Source: Pleodorina starrii (Eukaryota; Chlorophyta; Chlorophyceae; Chlamydomonadales; Volvocaceae). From it: a stretch of DNA of 64,000 nucleotides. The notes under the pieces were generated by a model. That model had not been told where the DNA came from, searched no databases, and worked only from the letters and a program-made list of their open reading frames with translations. The stretch is from assembly GCA_030267565.1 (NCBI GenBank), contig BRXU01000002.1, positions 6,639,501 through 6,703,500 on the forward strand. Direction: 5' to 3'. Both the position numbers and the translations under genes were made by a program. Below are positions 10,833 to 22,989 of the stretch, piece after piece (within the stretch, counting starts at the first letter, position 1; the number at the start of each line of letters is the position of its first letter).

Positions 10833-11150
10833 TGCCGATCCGGCGCCACTATAACAACAAGATTACAGAAGCCATCACATTGGTGATGCTGGGGGAGCTT
10901 GCGACATGTTTTCTAGTGTATGGGCTGCGACGGCTATTCAGCGGTGAGGCGGCAAGTAGCGCACGGTATTTTGGCTTCGTAGTAATTTTCAATTACAGCT
11001 TCACGAAATAGCGATTTTCAACCACGCGCGTGGATGAAATTCGGCGTGGCAGAAATTCATTTTTTACTCATATGTGAACAGATTTTCAGTTACAGCCACA
11101 CCATTTTCAGTTACGGCAACGCAATTTCTGCCTCAAATGTGAACTATGCC
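9921..11150 (-). mobile_element. unclassified element, copy 1 (truncated)
   Basis: Matches the right three quarters of copies 2-4 (compare 12413-13645). The right end is the same terminus, caaatgtgaactatgcc followed by taa, at the point where macrosatellite sequence resumes. The left end is cut where it meets the gag at 8384. See copy 3 for the best protein. Confidence 0.75.
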
Positions 11151-12017
11151 TAAGCGCACACTTGCAGCTGATAGCTGTAATCGTACATTAATTTGCACAT
11201 GACGCACCCAGACATCTTTTCGTGAGCAGGGGCTGGGTTTGGGGGCTTTGGGATATTTTAACAATGTCCGGATTGGAGGCTCAGGGTTTTTATCTTGGGA
11301 TTGTTTGTGCCATCACCTTATATTGTACATGCTTTGTTTCGACATTGACTAATAGTATAATAATCTTCTTTGGTGAGATTATGTGGGGCAAAGTCTAATC
11401 GAGTGTGGTGCAGTCTGCATGGAATTATTACCGTCGAATGCCCGGTTAGCTCAGTTGGTAGCTAGAGCGCAAGACTCTTAACCTTGTGGTCGTGGGTACG
11501 AGCCCCACATTGGGCGCTACACATTCTGATGCATGGCATAGCTACAGCACACTGGCTGCCGGTATATCAAAATATGAAGGATTATACAAAGGTGCATATA
11601 TCCTGATATCTAAATCACTACAACAGGACAATTTTTTCGAAAGGTATGATAATGAAACCAACCAGGCATCGTCGGCTTCCATCCTCATGTAAAGTTCACA
11701 TTCATAGCTGGATTGTCAAAATGCCGAATTATTACATTAAGTAGACACAGCACAGACAGGCATGTTTGTATATATGCGCATGTATTTGTATGTATGAATG
11801 TTATCGTGAGGGCGGCTTCATTTTTGGGCCCAATAGTTCTTGGGCGATGCCACAGCCCTCCCGTTGTTAACAGCCACACGTTTGTTCGCTTAGAGCACCA
11901 TCCACAACCGTCGCACTGTCTTACACCATACAAACTGTGAGTCCAAGGCTGCTGGTCCTGCCAACTAGGCCCCCACCTACCCCAGCTGTTCACCCGACAT
12001 TCATAGAGACCGAGGAT
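11151..12017 (+). repeat. macrosatellite unit, interrupted by copy 2 of the MSGADD element
   Basis: Starts taagcgcacacttgc and ends at gaccgaggat, where the MSGADD element begins. Carries a damaged tRNA-Lys and the type A downstream flank (see the finding on flank types). Confidence 0.88.
11440..11516 (+). pseudogene. tRNA-Lys(CTT) pseudogene
   Basis: Cloverleaf recognisable but with four extra bases (tagc) in the D arm, an A-C mismatch in the anticodon stem (caaga/ccttg) and TAC in place of TTC in the T loop, which weakens the B box. Confidence 0.75.
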
Positions 12018-13326
12018 AGCAAACTGTGAAAGCTTCTCGGGGATGCCGGCGAACTTGACCTCGTTTTTTACCATCTTGCCGCCGTTGTGCTCGTACGCCT
12101 CCGCCAGCAGCGAGCAGACCATGAACAGCACCTCAGGGTGAAGGATGTAGCGGGTGGTAACGCTGGCAATGCGCTTCTTCCACTCATCTTTGTCGTTCGG
12201 GAGCACTTCGTCGTCCTTTGAGAACGTAATGCTGGTGCGCTGCTCCACGCCTGGGGCCGGCGTGTCCGTGCTGCTCTGGAGGAGCGCTGAAAAGCTGCCG
12301 GGGACTGGTGACGGCAGCGTCCCAGCCCGTGTGCCCGTGGGGCCCGGATTCGCAGCTGCAGCCATACCCGGAGAGGCACGGTCGGCCGGCGGAGAGATGC
12401 CGTCGGCGGGTGCAGCTGCCTCACCGCCGAGGGCAATCCCCCCAACGGCAACTGGCGGCTGCCCCGTGCCTTCCCGTGTTGCTGCCAGCGCCGCTGCGAC
12501 AGCTGTGGCGATGATGTTCTGGTTTGTCATACTTTGCTGCTGCAGCTCCTGGGACACTGCTGGGTACAGTTGCTGTGACGGCTGCGCTGGCCTCCTGATC
12601 CCTGACACCCTGGGGTGCTGTGCTGGCTGCACCACGCCGCCAGATGGAAGGGGCACCCGAGGGGGTAGTGGTGGTACCGCCAAGGCCGGCCCCACGGGCG
12701 CAGGGGCCTCTGCAGCCCCGGCGACAGAGGTAGTTGCCACCTGGCGGCCTCGTCCAGTACCGCCACGGCCCCTGCCCCTGCCACGGCCGCGGCCACTGGG
12801 AATGGCAGCAGCTGCCGAAAGGACAGCAGCCTCCTTTGCCTCCCGTTCCTTGGCACGCTTCTCACGCTGGTATCTTCGCTTGGCTTCTTTTAACTCTTCC
12901 GCCGATGTGTACTTCTTGGGGCGTCCCCGGCGTCCGCTGCCGCAGCTGCCCGCAGATGCCTGCGAGCCTCGGTCACCTCCATCGTCATCCCCGTCGCTGG
13001 CGCCGTCGGCGAAGGCACCGCCGACGGCACCGGCGCCGGCGTCGTCGGCATCACCTGCCGCACTGTATGTTGCCAGGATCGCCATAATCCCCACCGCTGC
13101 TGGATGCGCGTGAGGAGGGGCGCCGTGCCCTCTTCTGGCTCGCGGGAAGCAAGCCGCTGCGGACGGCATCCATGCGGGTGTCCACTGCGTCGTGAACATC
13201 ATCGCGGGTCGGCTGTCGTTGCGGCAGGTCCTCATCAGCGTCGTCTTCAGCCGGGGGATGGTATAAAGGGTCGGGCCCATAGTCCTCTTCCTCGCCGAAA
13301 TCCCACAAGTCGTCTGCGCCGCTCAT
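12018..13326 (-). pseudogene. copy 2 of the MSGADD hypothetical protein, frameshifted
   Basis: Same protein as copy 3, with the same four-base tatg insertion as copy 1 (near 13065-13068). The N-terminal 90 codons (from 13326) and the remainder (below about 13070) therefore lie in different frames. The C-terminal part is otherwise whole up to the element edge at 12018. Confidence 0.75.
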
Positions 13327-13645
13327 TGCCGATCCGGCGCCACTATAACAACAAGATTACAGAAGCCAGCACATTGGTGATGCTGGGGGAGCTTGCGACA
13401 TGTTTTCTAGTGTATGGGCTGCGACGGCTATTCAGCGGTGAGGCGGCAAGTAGCGCACGGTATTTTGGCTTCGTAGTAATTTTCAATTACAGCTTCACGA
13501 AATAGCGATTTTCAACCACGCGCGTGGATGAAATTCGGCGTGGCAGAAATTCATTTTTTTACTCATATGTGAACAGATTTTCAGTTACAGCCACACCATT
13601 TTCAGTTACGGCAACGCAATTTCTGCCTCAAATGTGAACTATGCC
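12018..13645 (-). mobile_element. unclassified element, copy 2
   Basis: Inserted in, and replacing part of, a macrosatellite unit. Left end agcaaactgtg follows gaccgaggat; right end gaactatgcc precedes taagcgcac. Minus-strand reading begins GGCATAGTTCACATTTGAGG next to TAA, which recalls PIF/Harbinger termini and their 3-bp TAA target, but a matching left terminus is absent. Confidence 0.7.
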
Positions 13646-14511
13646 TAAGCGCACACTTGCAGCTGATAGCTGTAATCGTACATTAATTTGCACATGACGC
13701 ACCCAGACATCTTTTCGTGAGCAGGGGCTGGGTTTGGGGGCTTTGGGATATTTTAACAATGTCCGGATTGGAGGCTCAGGGTTTTAATCTTAGGATTGTT
13801 TGTGCCATCACCTTATCTTGTACATGCTTTGTTTCGACATTGACTAATAGTATAATAATCTTCTTTGGTGAGATTATGTGGGGCAAAGTCTAATCGAGTG
13901 TGGTGCAGTCTGCATGGAATCATTTCCGTCGAATGCCCGGTTAGCTCAGTTGGTAGCTAGAGCGCAAGACTCTTAACCTTGTGGTCGTGGGTACGAGCCC
14001 CACATTGGGCGCTACACATTCTGATGCATGGCATAGCTACAGCACACTGGCTGCCGGTATATCAAAATATGAAGGATTATACAAAGGTGCATATATCTGA
14101 TATCTAAATCACTACAACAGGACAAATTTTTCGAAAGGTATGATAATGAAACCAACCAGGCATCGTCGGCTTCCATCCTCATGTAAAGTTCACATTCATA
14201 GCTGGATTGTCAAAATGCCGAATTATTACATTAAGTAGACACAGCACAGACAGGCATGTTTGTATATATGCGCATGTATTTGTATGTATGAATGTTATCG
14301 TGAGGGCGGCTTCATTTTTGGGCCCAATAGTTCTTGGGCGATGCCACAGCCCTCCCGTTGTTAACAGCCACACGTTTGTTCGCTTAGAGCACCATCCACA
14401 ACCGTCACACTGTCTTACACCATACAAACTGTGAGTCCAAGGCTGCTGGTCCTGCCAACTAGGCCCCCACCTACCCCAGCTGTTCACCCGACATTCATAG
14501 AGACCGAGGAT
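13646..14511 (+). repeat. macrosatellite unit, interrupted by copy 3 of the MSGADD element
   Basis: Same structure as 11151-12017, with a damaged tRNA-Lys and the type A flank. Confidence 0.88.
13935..14011 (+). pseudogene. tRNA-Lys(CTT) pseudogene
   Basis: Same damage as the copy at 11440: tagc insertion in the D arm, A-C mismatch in the anticodon stem, TAC in the T loop. Confidence 0.75.
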
Positions 14512-15816
14512 AGCAAACTGTGAAAGCTTCTCGGGGATGCCGGCGAACTTGACCTCGTTTTTTACCATCTTGCCGCCGTTGTGCTCGTACGCCTCCGCCA
14601 GCAGCGAGCAGACCATGAACAGCACCTCAGGGTGAAGGATGTAGCGGGTGGTAACGCTGGCAATGCGCTTCTTCCACTCATCTTTGTCGTTCGGGAGCAC
14701 TTCGTCGTCCTTTGAGAACGTGATGCTGGTGCGCTGCTCCACGCCTGGGGCCGGCGTGTCCGGGCTGCTCTGGAGGAGCGCTGAAAAGCTGCCGGGGACT
14801 GGTGACGGCAGCGTCCCAGCCCGTGTGCCCGTGGGGCCCGGATTCGCAGCTGCAGCCATACCCGGAGAGGCACGGTCGGCCGGCGGAGAGATGCCGTCGG
14901 CGGGTGCAGCTGCCTCACCGCCGAGGGCAATCCCCCCAACGGCAACTGGCGGCTGCCCCGTGCCTTCCCGTGTTGCTGCCAGCGCCGCTGCGACAGCTGT
15001 GGCGATGATGTTCTGGTTTGTCATACTTTGCTGCTGCAGCTCCTGGGACACTGCTGGGTACAGTTGCTGTGACGGCTGCGCTGGCCTCCTGATCCCTGAC
15101 ACCCTGGGGTGCTGTGCTGGCTGCACCACGCCGCCAGATGGAAGGGGCGCCCGAGGGGGTAGTGGTGGTACCGCCAAGGCCGGCCCCACGGGCGCAGGGG
15201 CCTCTGCAGCCCCGGCGACAGAGGTAGTTGCCACCTGGCGGCCTCGTCCAGTACCGCCACGGCCCCTGCCCCTGCCACGGCCGCGGCCACTGGGAATGGC
15301 AGCAGCTGCCGAAAGGACAGCAGCCTCCTTTGCCTCCCGTTCCTTGGCACGCTTCTCACGCTGGTAGATTCGCTTGGCTTCTTTTAACTCTTCCGCCGAT
15401 GTGTACTTCTTGGGGCGTCCCCGGCGTCCGCTGCCGCAGCTGCCCGCAGATGCCTGCGAGCCTCGGTCACCTCCATCGTCATCCCCGTCGCTGGCGCCGT
15501 CGGTGAAGGCACCACCGACGGCACCGGCGCCGGCGTCGTCGGCATCACCTGCCGCACTGTTGCCAGGATCGCCATAATCCCCACCGCTGCTGGATGCGCG
15601 TGAGGAGGGGCGCCGTGCCCTCTTCTGGCTCGCGGGAAGCAAGCCGCTGCGGACGGCATCCATGCGGGTGTCCACTGCGTCGCGAACATCATCGCGGGTC
15701 GGCTGTCGTTGCGGCAGGTCCTCATCAGCGTCGTCTTCAGCCGGGGGATGGTATAAAGGGTCGGGCCCATAGTCCTCTTCCTCGCCGAAATCCCACAAGT
15801 CGTCTGCGCCGCTCAT
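14512..15816 (-). CDS. hypothetical protein of the MSGADD element, best copy
   Basis: About 435 codons inside the element; the frame runs on to 14179 only because the neighbouring macrosatellite happens to be open. I do not recognise the family. An acidic N-terminus (MSGADDLWDFGEEEDYG) is followed by a basic stretch with an AT-hook-like GRPKK at residues 133-137, a helical charged segment (AEELKEAKRIYQREKRAKER), an RG-repeat at about 177-190 and a P/A-rich linker. The most domain-like part is the C-terminus, residues 365-433, with NDKDEWKKRIASVTTRYI and HPEVLFMVCSLLAEAYE. This could be a DNA- or RNA-binding accessory protein of a transposon, or a Gag-like ORF1. The element edge lies after GIPEKLSQFA, so the true C-terminus may be missing. 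Copy 4 appears identical. Confidence 0.6.
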
Positions 15817-16135
15817 TGCCGATCCGGCGCCACTATAACAACAAGATTACAGAAGCCAGCACATTGGTGATGCTGGGGGAGCTTGCGACATGTTTTCTAG
15901 TGTATGGGCTGCGACGGCTATTCAGCGGTGAGGCGGCAAGTAGCGCACGGTATTTTGGCTTCGTAGTAATTTTCAATTACAGCTTCACGAAATAGCGATT
16001 TTCAACCACGCGCGTGGATGAAATTCGGCGTGGCAGAAATTCATTTTTTTACTCATATGTGAACAGATTTTCAGTTACAGCCACACCATTTTCAGTTACG
16101 GCAACGCAATTTCTGCCTCAAATGTGAACTATGCC
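14512..16135 (-). mobile_element. unclassified element, copy 3
   Basis: 1624 bp between macrosatellite segments, with the same edges as copies 2 and 4. Upstream of the ATG (15817-16135) are repeated short motifs such as ttttcagttac and ttttcaattac, perhaps a subterminal binding array. Confidence 0.72.
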
Positions 16136-17552
16136 TAAGCGCACACTTGCAGCTGATAGCTGTAATCGTACATTAATTTGCACATGACGCACCCAGACAT
16201 CTTTTCGTGAGCAGGGGCTGGGTTTGGGGGCTTTGGGATATTTTAACAATGTCCGGATTGGAGGCTCAGGGGTTTTATCTTAGGATTGTTTGTGCCATCA
16301 CCTTATCTTGTACATGCTTTGTTTCGACATTGACTAATAGTATAATAATCTTCTTTGGTGAGATTATGTGGGGCAAAGTCTAATCGAGTGTGGTGCAGTC
16401 TGCATGGAATCATTACCGTCGAATGCCCGGTTAGCTCAGTCGGTAGAGCGCAAGGCTCTTACCCTTGTGGTCGTGGGTTCGAGCCTACATTGGGCGCTAC
16501 ACATCCTGATGCAGAGCAGAGCTGCAGCACACTGGCTGCCGATATATCAAAATATGAAGGATTATACAAAGGTGCATATATCCTGATATCTAAATTACTA
16601 CAACAGGACAATTTTTTCGAAAGGTATGATAATGAAACCAACCAGGCATCGTCGGCTTCCATCCTCATGTAAAGTTCACATTCATAGCTGGATTGTCAAA
16701 ATGCCGAATTATTACATTAAGTAGACACAGCACAGACAGGCATGTTTGTATATATGCGCATGTATTTGTATGTATGAATGTTATCGTGAGGGCGGCTTCA
16801 TTTTTGGGCCCAATAGTTCTTGGGCGATGCCACAGCCCTCCCGTTGTTAACAGCCACACGTTTGTTCGCTTAGAGCACCATCCACAACCGTCACACTGTC
16901 TTACACCATACAAACTGTGAGTCCAAGGCTGCTGGTCCTGCCAACTAGGCCCCCACCTACCCCAGCTGTTCACCCGACATTCATAGAGACCGAGGATTCT
17001 GTGATTGCCACCAATCAAACGCCATCTACCCTATCTATCAACTGGGGCCCAACTCCACATCTCAGAATCTAGCCATATATAATCTCACCGCACCTGACAA
17101 TGCCGGGGGTCTCACTGGGAATCGAATCCAGGACTGTGTGTATGTGTTGTACAGTGGGGTCCACATAATGGACAAGTACAACCAATCAGCCAGCAGCAGG
17201 TCGTGCAGTGCTGTGGAAGCCGACCATTATTGTGGCCGAGACACCCACCCAGACCAGACAGCACACTTTACCCAAACAGAAACAAGGCTCACGCAGACAG
17301 CCATGCCCATGTAGAGAATTGCCATGAGGCTCCAAACTGGGTGACAAGCCCAGTTCCCTTTCAAATAGACAGACCAACAAACCTGAGAGGAACCCGCCTT
17401 TGGTGTTGTTCAACTGCAAGGTGCATGTATTCTATATGTGCACACCCTTGATCTAGCCACTGCTGAGCCCTAAGGCTGGTAATGTCCCTTACCATGCAAC
17501 ACTTCTAATAATGTGCACTCATAGCAATGTATCAAGGGGCTGTGTTGAATAT
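16136..17552 (+). repeat. macrosatellite unit, complete, type A
   Basis: Order: taagcgcac start, shared 5' part, tRNA-Lys, type A flank (gcagcacactggctgcc to cacagacagg), gtttgtatatatgcgc segment, antisense tRNA-like B box near 17118, and end at gttgaatat. Unit about 1417 bp. Confidence 0.92.
16425..16496 (+). pseudogene. tRNA-Lys(CTT), damaged T arm
   Basis: 72 nt. D arm and anticodon CTT are kept, but the T loop is cut to six bases with a G-T pair in the stem (gtggg ttcgag cctac), and the anticodon loop ends in C instead of A. Confidence 0.75.
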
Positions 17553-18419
17553 GTAAGCGCACACTTGCAGCTGATAGCTGTAATCGTACATCAATTTTGC
17601 ACATGACGCACCCAGACATCTTTTCGTGAGCAGGGGCTGGGTTTGGGGGCTTTGGGATATTTTAACAATGTCCGGATTGGAGGCTCAGGGTTTTTATCTT
17701 GGGATTGTTTGTGCCATCACCTTATCTTGTACATGCTTTGTTTCGACATTGACTAATAGTATAATAATCTTCTTTGGTGAGATTATGTGGGGCAAAGTCT
17801 AATCGAGTGTGGTGCAGTCTGCATGGAATCATTACCGTCGAATGCCCGGTTAGCTCAGTTGGTAGCTAGAGCGCAAGGCTCTTAACCTTGTGGTCGTGGG
17901 TTCGAGCCTACATTGGGCGCTACACATTCTGATGCATGGCATAGCTACAGCACACTGGCTGCCGGTATATCAAAATATGAAGGAAATCCAAAGGTGAATA
18001 TATCCTGATATCTAAATCACTACAACAGGACAAATTTTTCGAAAGGTATGATAATGAAACCAACCAGGCATCGTCGGCTTCCATCCTCATGTAAAGTTCA
18101 CATTCATAGCTGGATTGTCAAAATGCCGAATTATTACATTAAGTAGACACAGCACAGACAGGCATGTTTGTATATATGCGCATGTATTTGTATGTATGAA
18201 TGTTATCGTGAGGGCGGCTTCATTTTTGGGCCCAATAGTTCTTGGGCGATGCCACAGCCCTCCCGTTGTTAACAGCCACACGTTTGTTCGCTTAGAGCAC
18301 CATCCACAACCGTCACACTGTCTTACACCATACAAACTGTGAGTCCAAGGCTGCTGGTCCTGCCAACTAGGCCCCCACCTACCCCAGCTGTTCACCCGAC
18401 ATTCATAGAGACCGAGGAT
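17553..18419 (+). repeat. macrosatellite unit, interrupted by copy 4 of the MSGADD element
   Basis: Same layout as 13646-14511. From about 14105 onward the two blocks run in parallel with a 3908-bp offset. Confidence 0.88.
17844..17919 (+). pseudogene. tRNA-Lys(CTT) pseudogene
   Basis: Has the tagc insertion in the D arm and the shortened T loop. The anticodon stem is intact. Confidence 0.75.
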
Positions 18420-19724
18420 AGCAAACTGTGAAAGCTTCTCGGGGATGCCGGCGAACTTGACCTCGTTTTTTACCATCTTGCCGCCGTTGTGCTCGTACGC
18501 CTCCGCCAGCAGCGAGCAGACCATGAACAGCACCTCAGGGTGAAGGATGTAGCGGGTGGTAACGCTGGCAATGCGCTTCTTCCACTCATCTTTGTCGTTC
18601 GGGAGCACTTCGTCGTCCTTTGAGAACGTGATGCTGGTGCGCTGCTCCACGCCTGGGGCCGGCGTGTCCGGGCTGCTCTGGAGGAGCGCTGAAAAGCTGC
18701 CGGGGACTGGTGACGGCAGCGTCCCAGCCCGTGTGCCCGTGGGGCCCGGATTCGCAGCTGCAGCCATACCCGGAGAGGCACGGTCGGCCGGCGGAGAGAT
18801 GCCGTCGGCGGGTGCAGCTGCCTCACCGCCGAGGGCAATCCCCCCAACGGCAACTGGCGGCTGCCCCGTGCCTTCCCGTGTTGCTGCCAGCGCCGCTGCG
18901 ACAGCTGTGGCGATGATGTTCTGGTTTGTCATACTTTGCTGCTGCAGCTCCTGGGACACTGCTGGGTACAGTTGCTGTGACGGCTGCGCTGGCCTCCTGA
19001 TCCCTGACACCCTGGGGTGCTGTGCTGGCTGCACCACGCCGCCAGATGGAAGGGGCGCCCGAGGGGGTAGTGGTGGTACCGCCAAGGCCGGCCCCACGGG
19101 CGCAGGGGCCTCTGCAGCCCCGGCGACAGAGGTAGTTGCCACCTGGCGGCCTCGTCCAGTACCGCCACGGCCCCTGCCCCTGCCACGGCCGCGGCCACTG
19201 GGAATGGCAGCAGCTGCCGAAAGGACAGCAGCCTCCTTTGCCTCCCGTTCCTTGGCACGCTTCTCACGCTGGTAGATTCGCTTGGCTTCTTTTAACTCTT
19301 CCGCCGATGTGTACTTCTTGGGGCGTCCCCGGCGTCCGCTGCCGCAGCTGCCCGCAGATGCCTGCGAGCCTCGGTCACCTCCATCGTCATCCCCGTCGCT
19401 GGCGCCGTCGGTGAAGGCACCACCGACGGCACCGGCGCCGGCGTCGTCGGCATCACCTGCCGCACTGTTGCCAGGATCGCCATAATCCCCACCGCTGCTG
19501 GATGCGCGTGAGGAGGGGCGCCGTGCCCTCTTCTGGCTCGCGGGAAGCAAGCCGCTGCGGACGGCATCCATGCGGGTGTCCACTGCGTCGCGAACATCAT
19601 CGCGGGTCGGCTGTCGTTGCGGCAGGTCCTCATCAGCGTCGTCTTCAGCCGGGGGATGGTATAAAGGGTCGGGCCCATAGTCCTCTTCCTCGCCGAAATC
19701 CCACAAGTCGTCTGCGCCGCTCAT
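18420..19724 (-). CDS. hypothetical protein of the MSGADD element, second open copy
   Basis: Same 435-codon protein as 14512-15816, without visible differences. As there, the frame runs past the element into macrosatellite sequence (to 18087). Identity reflects duplication of the whole two-unit block rather than independent constraint. Confidence 0.58.
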
Positions 19725-20043
19725 TGCCGATCCGGCGCCACTATAACAACAAGATTACAGAAGCCAGCACATTGGTGATGCTGGGGGAGCTTGCGACATG
19801 TTTTCTAGTGTATGGGCTGCGACGGCTATTCAGCGGTGAGGCGGCAAGTAGCGCACGGTATTTTGGCTTCGTAGTAATTTTCAATTACAGCTTCACGAAA
19901 TAGCGATTTTCAACCACGCGCGTGGATGAAATTCGGCGTGGCAGAAATTCATTTTTTTACTCATATGTGAACAGATTTTCAGTTACAGCCACACCATTTT
20001 CAGTTACGGCAACGCAATTTCTGCCTCAAATGTGAACTATGCC
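18420..20043 (-). mobile_element. unclassified element, copy 4
   Basis: Appears identical to copy 3, offset 3908 bp, and part of the larger duplicated block. Confidence 0.72.
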
Positions 20044-21460
20044 TAAGCGCACACTTGCAGCTGATAGCTGTAATCGTACATTAATTTGCACATGACGCAC
20101 CCAGACATCTTTTCGTGAGCAGGGGCTGGGTTTGGGGGCTTTGGGATATTTTAACAATGTCCGGATTGGAGGCTCAGGGGTTTTATCTTAGGATTGTTTG
20201 TGCCATCACCTTATCTTGTACATGCTTTGTTTCGACATTGACTAATAGTATAATAATCTTCTTTGGTGAGATTATGTGGGGCAAAGTCTAATCGAGTGTG
20301 GTGCAGTCTGCATGGAATCATTACCGTCGAATGCCCGGTTAGCTCAGTCGGTAGAGCGCAAGGCTCTTACCCTTGTGGTCGTGGGTTCGAGCCTACATTG
20401 GGCGCTACACATCCTGATGCAGAGCAGAGCTGCAGCACACTGGCTGCCGATATATCAAAATATGAAGGATTATACAAAGGTGCATATATCCTGATATCTA
20501 AATTACTACAACAGGACAATTTTTTCGAAAGGTATGATAATGAAACCAACCAGGCATCGTCGGCTTCCATCCTCATGTAAAGTTCACATTCATAGCTGGA
20601 TTGTCAAAATGCCGAATTATTACATTAAGTAGACACAGCACAGACAGGCATGTTTGTATATATGCGCATGTATTTGTATGTATGAATGTTATCGTGAGGG
20701 CGGCTTCATTTTTGGGCCCAATAGTTCTTGGGCGATGCCACAGCCCTCCCGTTGTTAACAGCCACACGTTTGTTCGCTTAGAGCACCATCCACAACCGTC
20801 ACACTGTCTTACACCATACAAACTGTGAGTCCAAGGCTGCTGGTCCTGCCAACTAGGCCCCCACCTACCCCAGCTGTTCACCCGACATTCATAGAGACCG
20901 AGGATTCTGTGATTGCCACCAATCAAACGCCATCTACCCTATCTATCAACTGGGGCCCAACTCCACATCTCAGAATCTAGCCATATATAATCTCACCGCA
21001 CCTGACAATGCCGGGGGTCTCACTGGGAATCGAATCCAGGACTGTGTGTATGTGTTGTACAGTGGGGTCCACATAATGGACAAGTACAACCAATCAGCCA
21101 GCAGCAGGTCGTGCAGTGCTGTGGAAGCCGACCATTATTGTGGCCGAGACACCCACCCAGACCAGACAGCACACTTTACCCAAACAGAAACAAGGCTCAC
21201 GCAGACAGCCATGCCCATGTAGAGAATTGCCATGAGGCTCCAAACTGGGTGACAAGCCCAGTTCCCTTTCAAATAGACAGACCAACAAACCTGAGAGGAA
21301 CCCGCCTTTGGTGTTGTTCAACTGCAAGGTGCATGTATTCTATATGTGCACACCCTTGATCTAGCCACTGCTGAGCCCTAAGGCTGGTAATGTCCCTTAC
21401 CATGCAACACTTCTAATAATGTGCACTCATAGCAATGTATCAAGGGGCTGTGTTGAATAT
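20044..21460 (+). repeat. macrosatellite unit, complete, type A
   Basis: Parallel to 16136-17552 at 3908-bp offset, without differences that I can see. Confidence 0.92.
20333..20404 (+). pseudogene. tRNA-Lys(CTT), damaged T arm
   Basis: Same sequence as the copy at 16425: six-base T loop and C at the last anticodon-loop position. Confidence 0.75.
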
Positions 21461-22881
21461 GTAAGCGCACACTTGCAGCTGATAGCTGTAATCGTACATC
21501 AATTTTGCACATGACGCACCCAGACATCTTTTCGTGAGCAGGGGCTGGGTTTGGGGGCTTTGGGATATTTTAACAATGTCCGGATTGGAGGCTCAGGGTT
21601 TTTATCTTGGGATTGTTTGTGCCATCACCTTATCTTGTACATGCTTTGTTTCGACATTGACTAATAGTATAATAATCTTCTTTGGTGAGATTATGTGGGG
21701 CAAAGTCTAATCGAGTGTGGTGCAGTCTGCATGGAATCATTACCGTCGAATGCCCGGTTAGCTCAGTCGGTAGAGCGCAAGGCTCTTAACCTTGTGGTCG
21801 TGGGTTCGAGCCTACATTGGGCGCTACACATCCTGATGCAGAGCAGAGCTGCAGCACACTGGCTGCCGATATATCAAAATATGAAGGAATATCCAAAGGT
21901 GAATATATCCTGATATCTAAATCACTACAACAGAACAAATTTTCGAAAGGTATGATAATGAAACCAACCAGGCATCGTCGGCTTCCACCCTCATGTAAAG
22001 TTCACATTCATAGCTGGATTGTAAAAATGCCGAATTATTACATTAAGTAGACACAGCACAGACAGGCATGTTTGTATATATGCGCATGTATTTGTATGTA
22101 TGAATGTTATCGTGAGGGTGGCTTCATTTTTGGGCCCATTAGTTATTAGGTGATGCCACAGCCCTCCCGTTGTTAACAGCCACACGTTTGTTCGCTTAGA
22201 GCACCATCCACAACCGTCACACTGTCTTACACCATACAAACTGTGAGTCCAAGGCTGCTGGTCCTGCCAACTAGGCCCCCACCTACCCCAGCTGTTCACC
22301 CGACATTCATAGAGACCGAGGATTCTGTGATTGCCACCAATCAAACACCATCTACCCTATCTATCAACTGGGGCCCAACTCCACATCTCAGAATCTAGCC
22401 ATATATAATCTCACCGCACCTGACAATGCCGGGCGGGGTCTCACTGGGAATCGAACCCAGGACTGTGTGTATGTGTTGTACAGTGGGGTCCACATAATGG
22501 ACAAGTACAACCAATCAGCCAGCAGCAGGTCGTGCAGTACTGTGGAAGCCGACCATTATTGTGGCCGAGACACCCACCCAGACCAGACAGCACACTTTAC
22601 CTAAACAGAAACAAGGCTCACTCAGACATCCATGCCCATGTAGAGAATTGCCATGAGGCTCCAAACTGGGTGACAAGCCCAGTTCCCTTTCAAATAGACA
22701 GACCAACAAACCTGAGAGGAACCCGCCTTTGGTGTTGTTCAACTGCAAGGTGCATGTATTCTATATGTGCACACCCTTGATCTAGCCACTGCTGAGCCCT
22801 AAGGCTGGTAATGTCCCTTACCATGCAACACTTCTAATAATGTGCACTCATAGCAATGTATCAAGGGGCTGTGTTGAATAT
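21461..22881 (+). repeat. macrosatellite unit, complete, type A
   Basis: Type A flank after the tRNA. Several private differences (ttattaggtgatgcc, tgccgggcgggg) link it to the later type B units. Confidence 0.9.
21752..21823 (+). pseudogene. tRNA-Lys(CTT), shortened T loop
   Basis: D arm, anticodon stem and loop CTCTTAA are intact; the T loop is six bases (ttcgag) with a G-T pair in the stem. Mildest of the damaged copies. Confidence 0.7.
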
Positions 22882-22989
22882 GTAAGCACACACTTGCAGC
22901 TGATAGCTGTAATCGTACATCAATTTTGCACATGACGCACCCTGACATCTTTTCGTGAGCAGGGGCTGGGTTTGGGGGCTTTGGGATAT

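Noticed and set aside
14179..14511. C-terminal 110 residues of the 545-codon frame as part of the MSGADD protein
   Set aside because: The same amino-acid string occurs in macrosatellite units without the element, so this part is read-through into the repeat.
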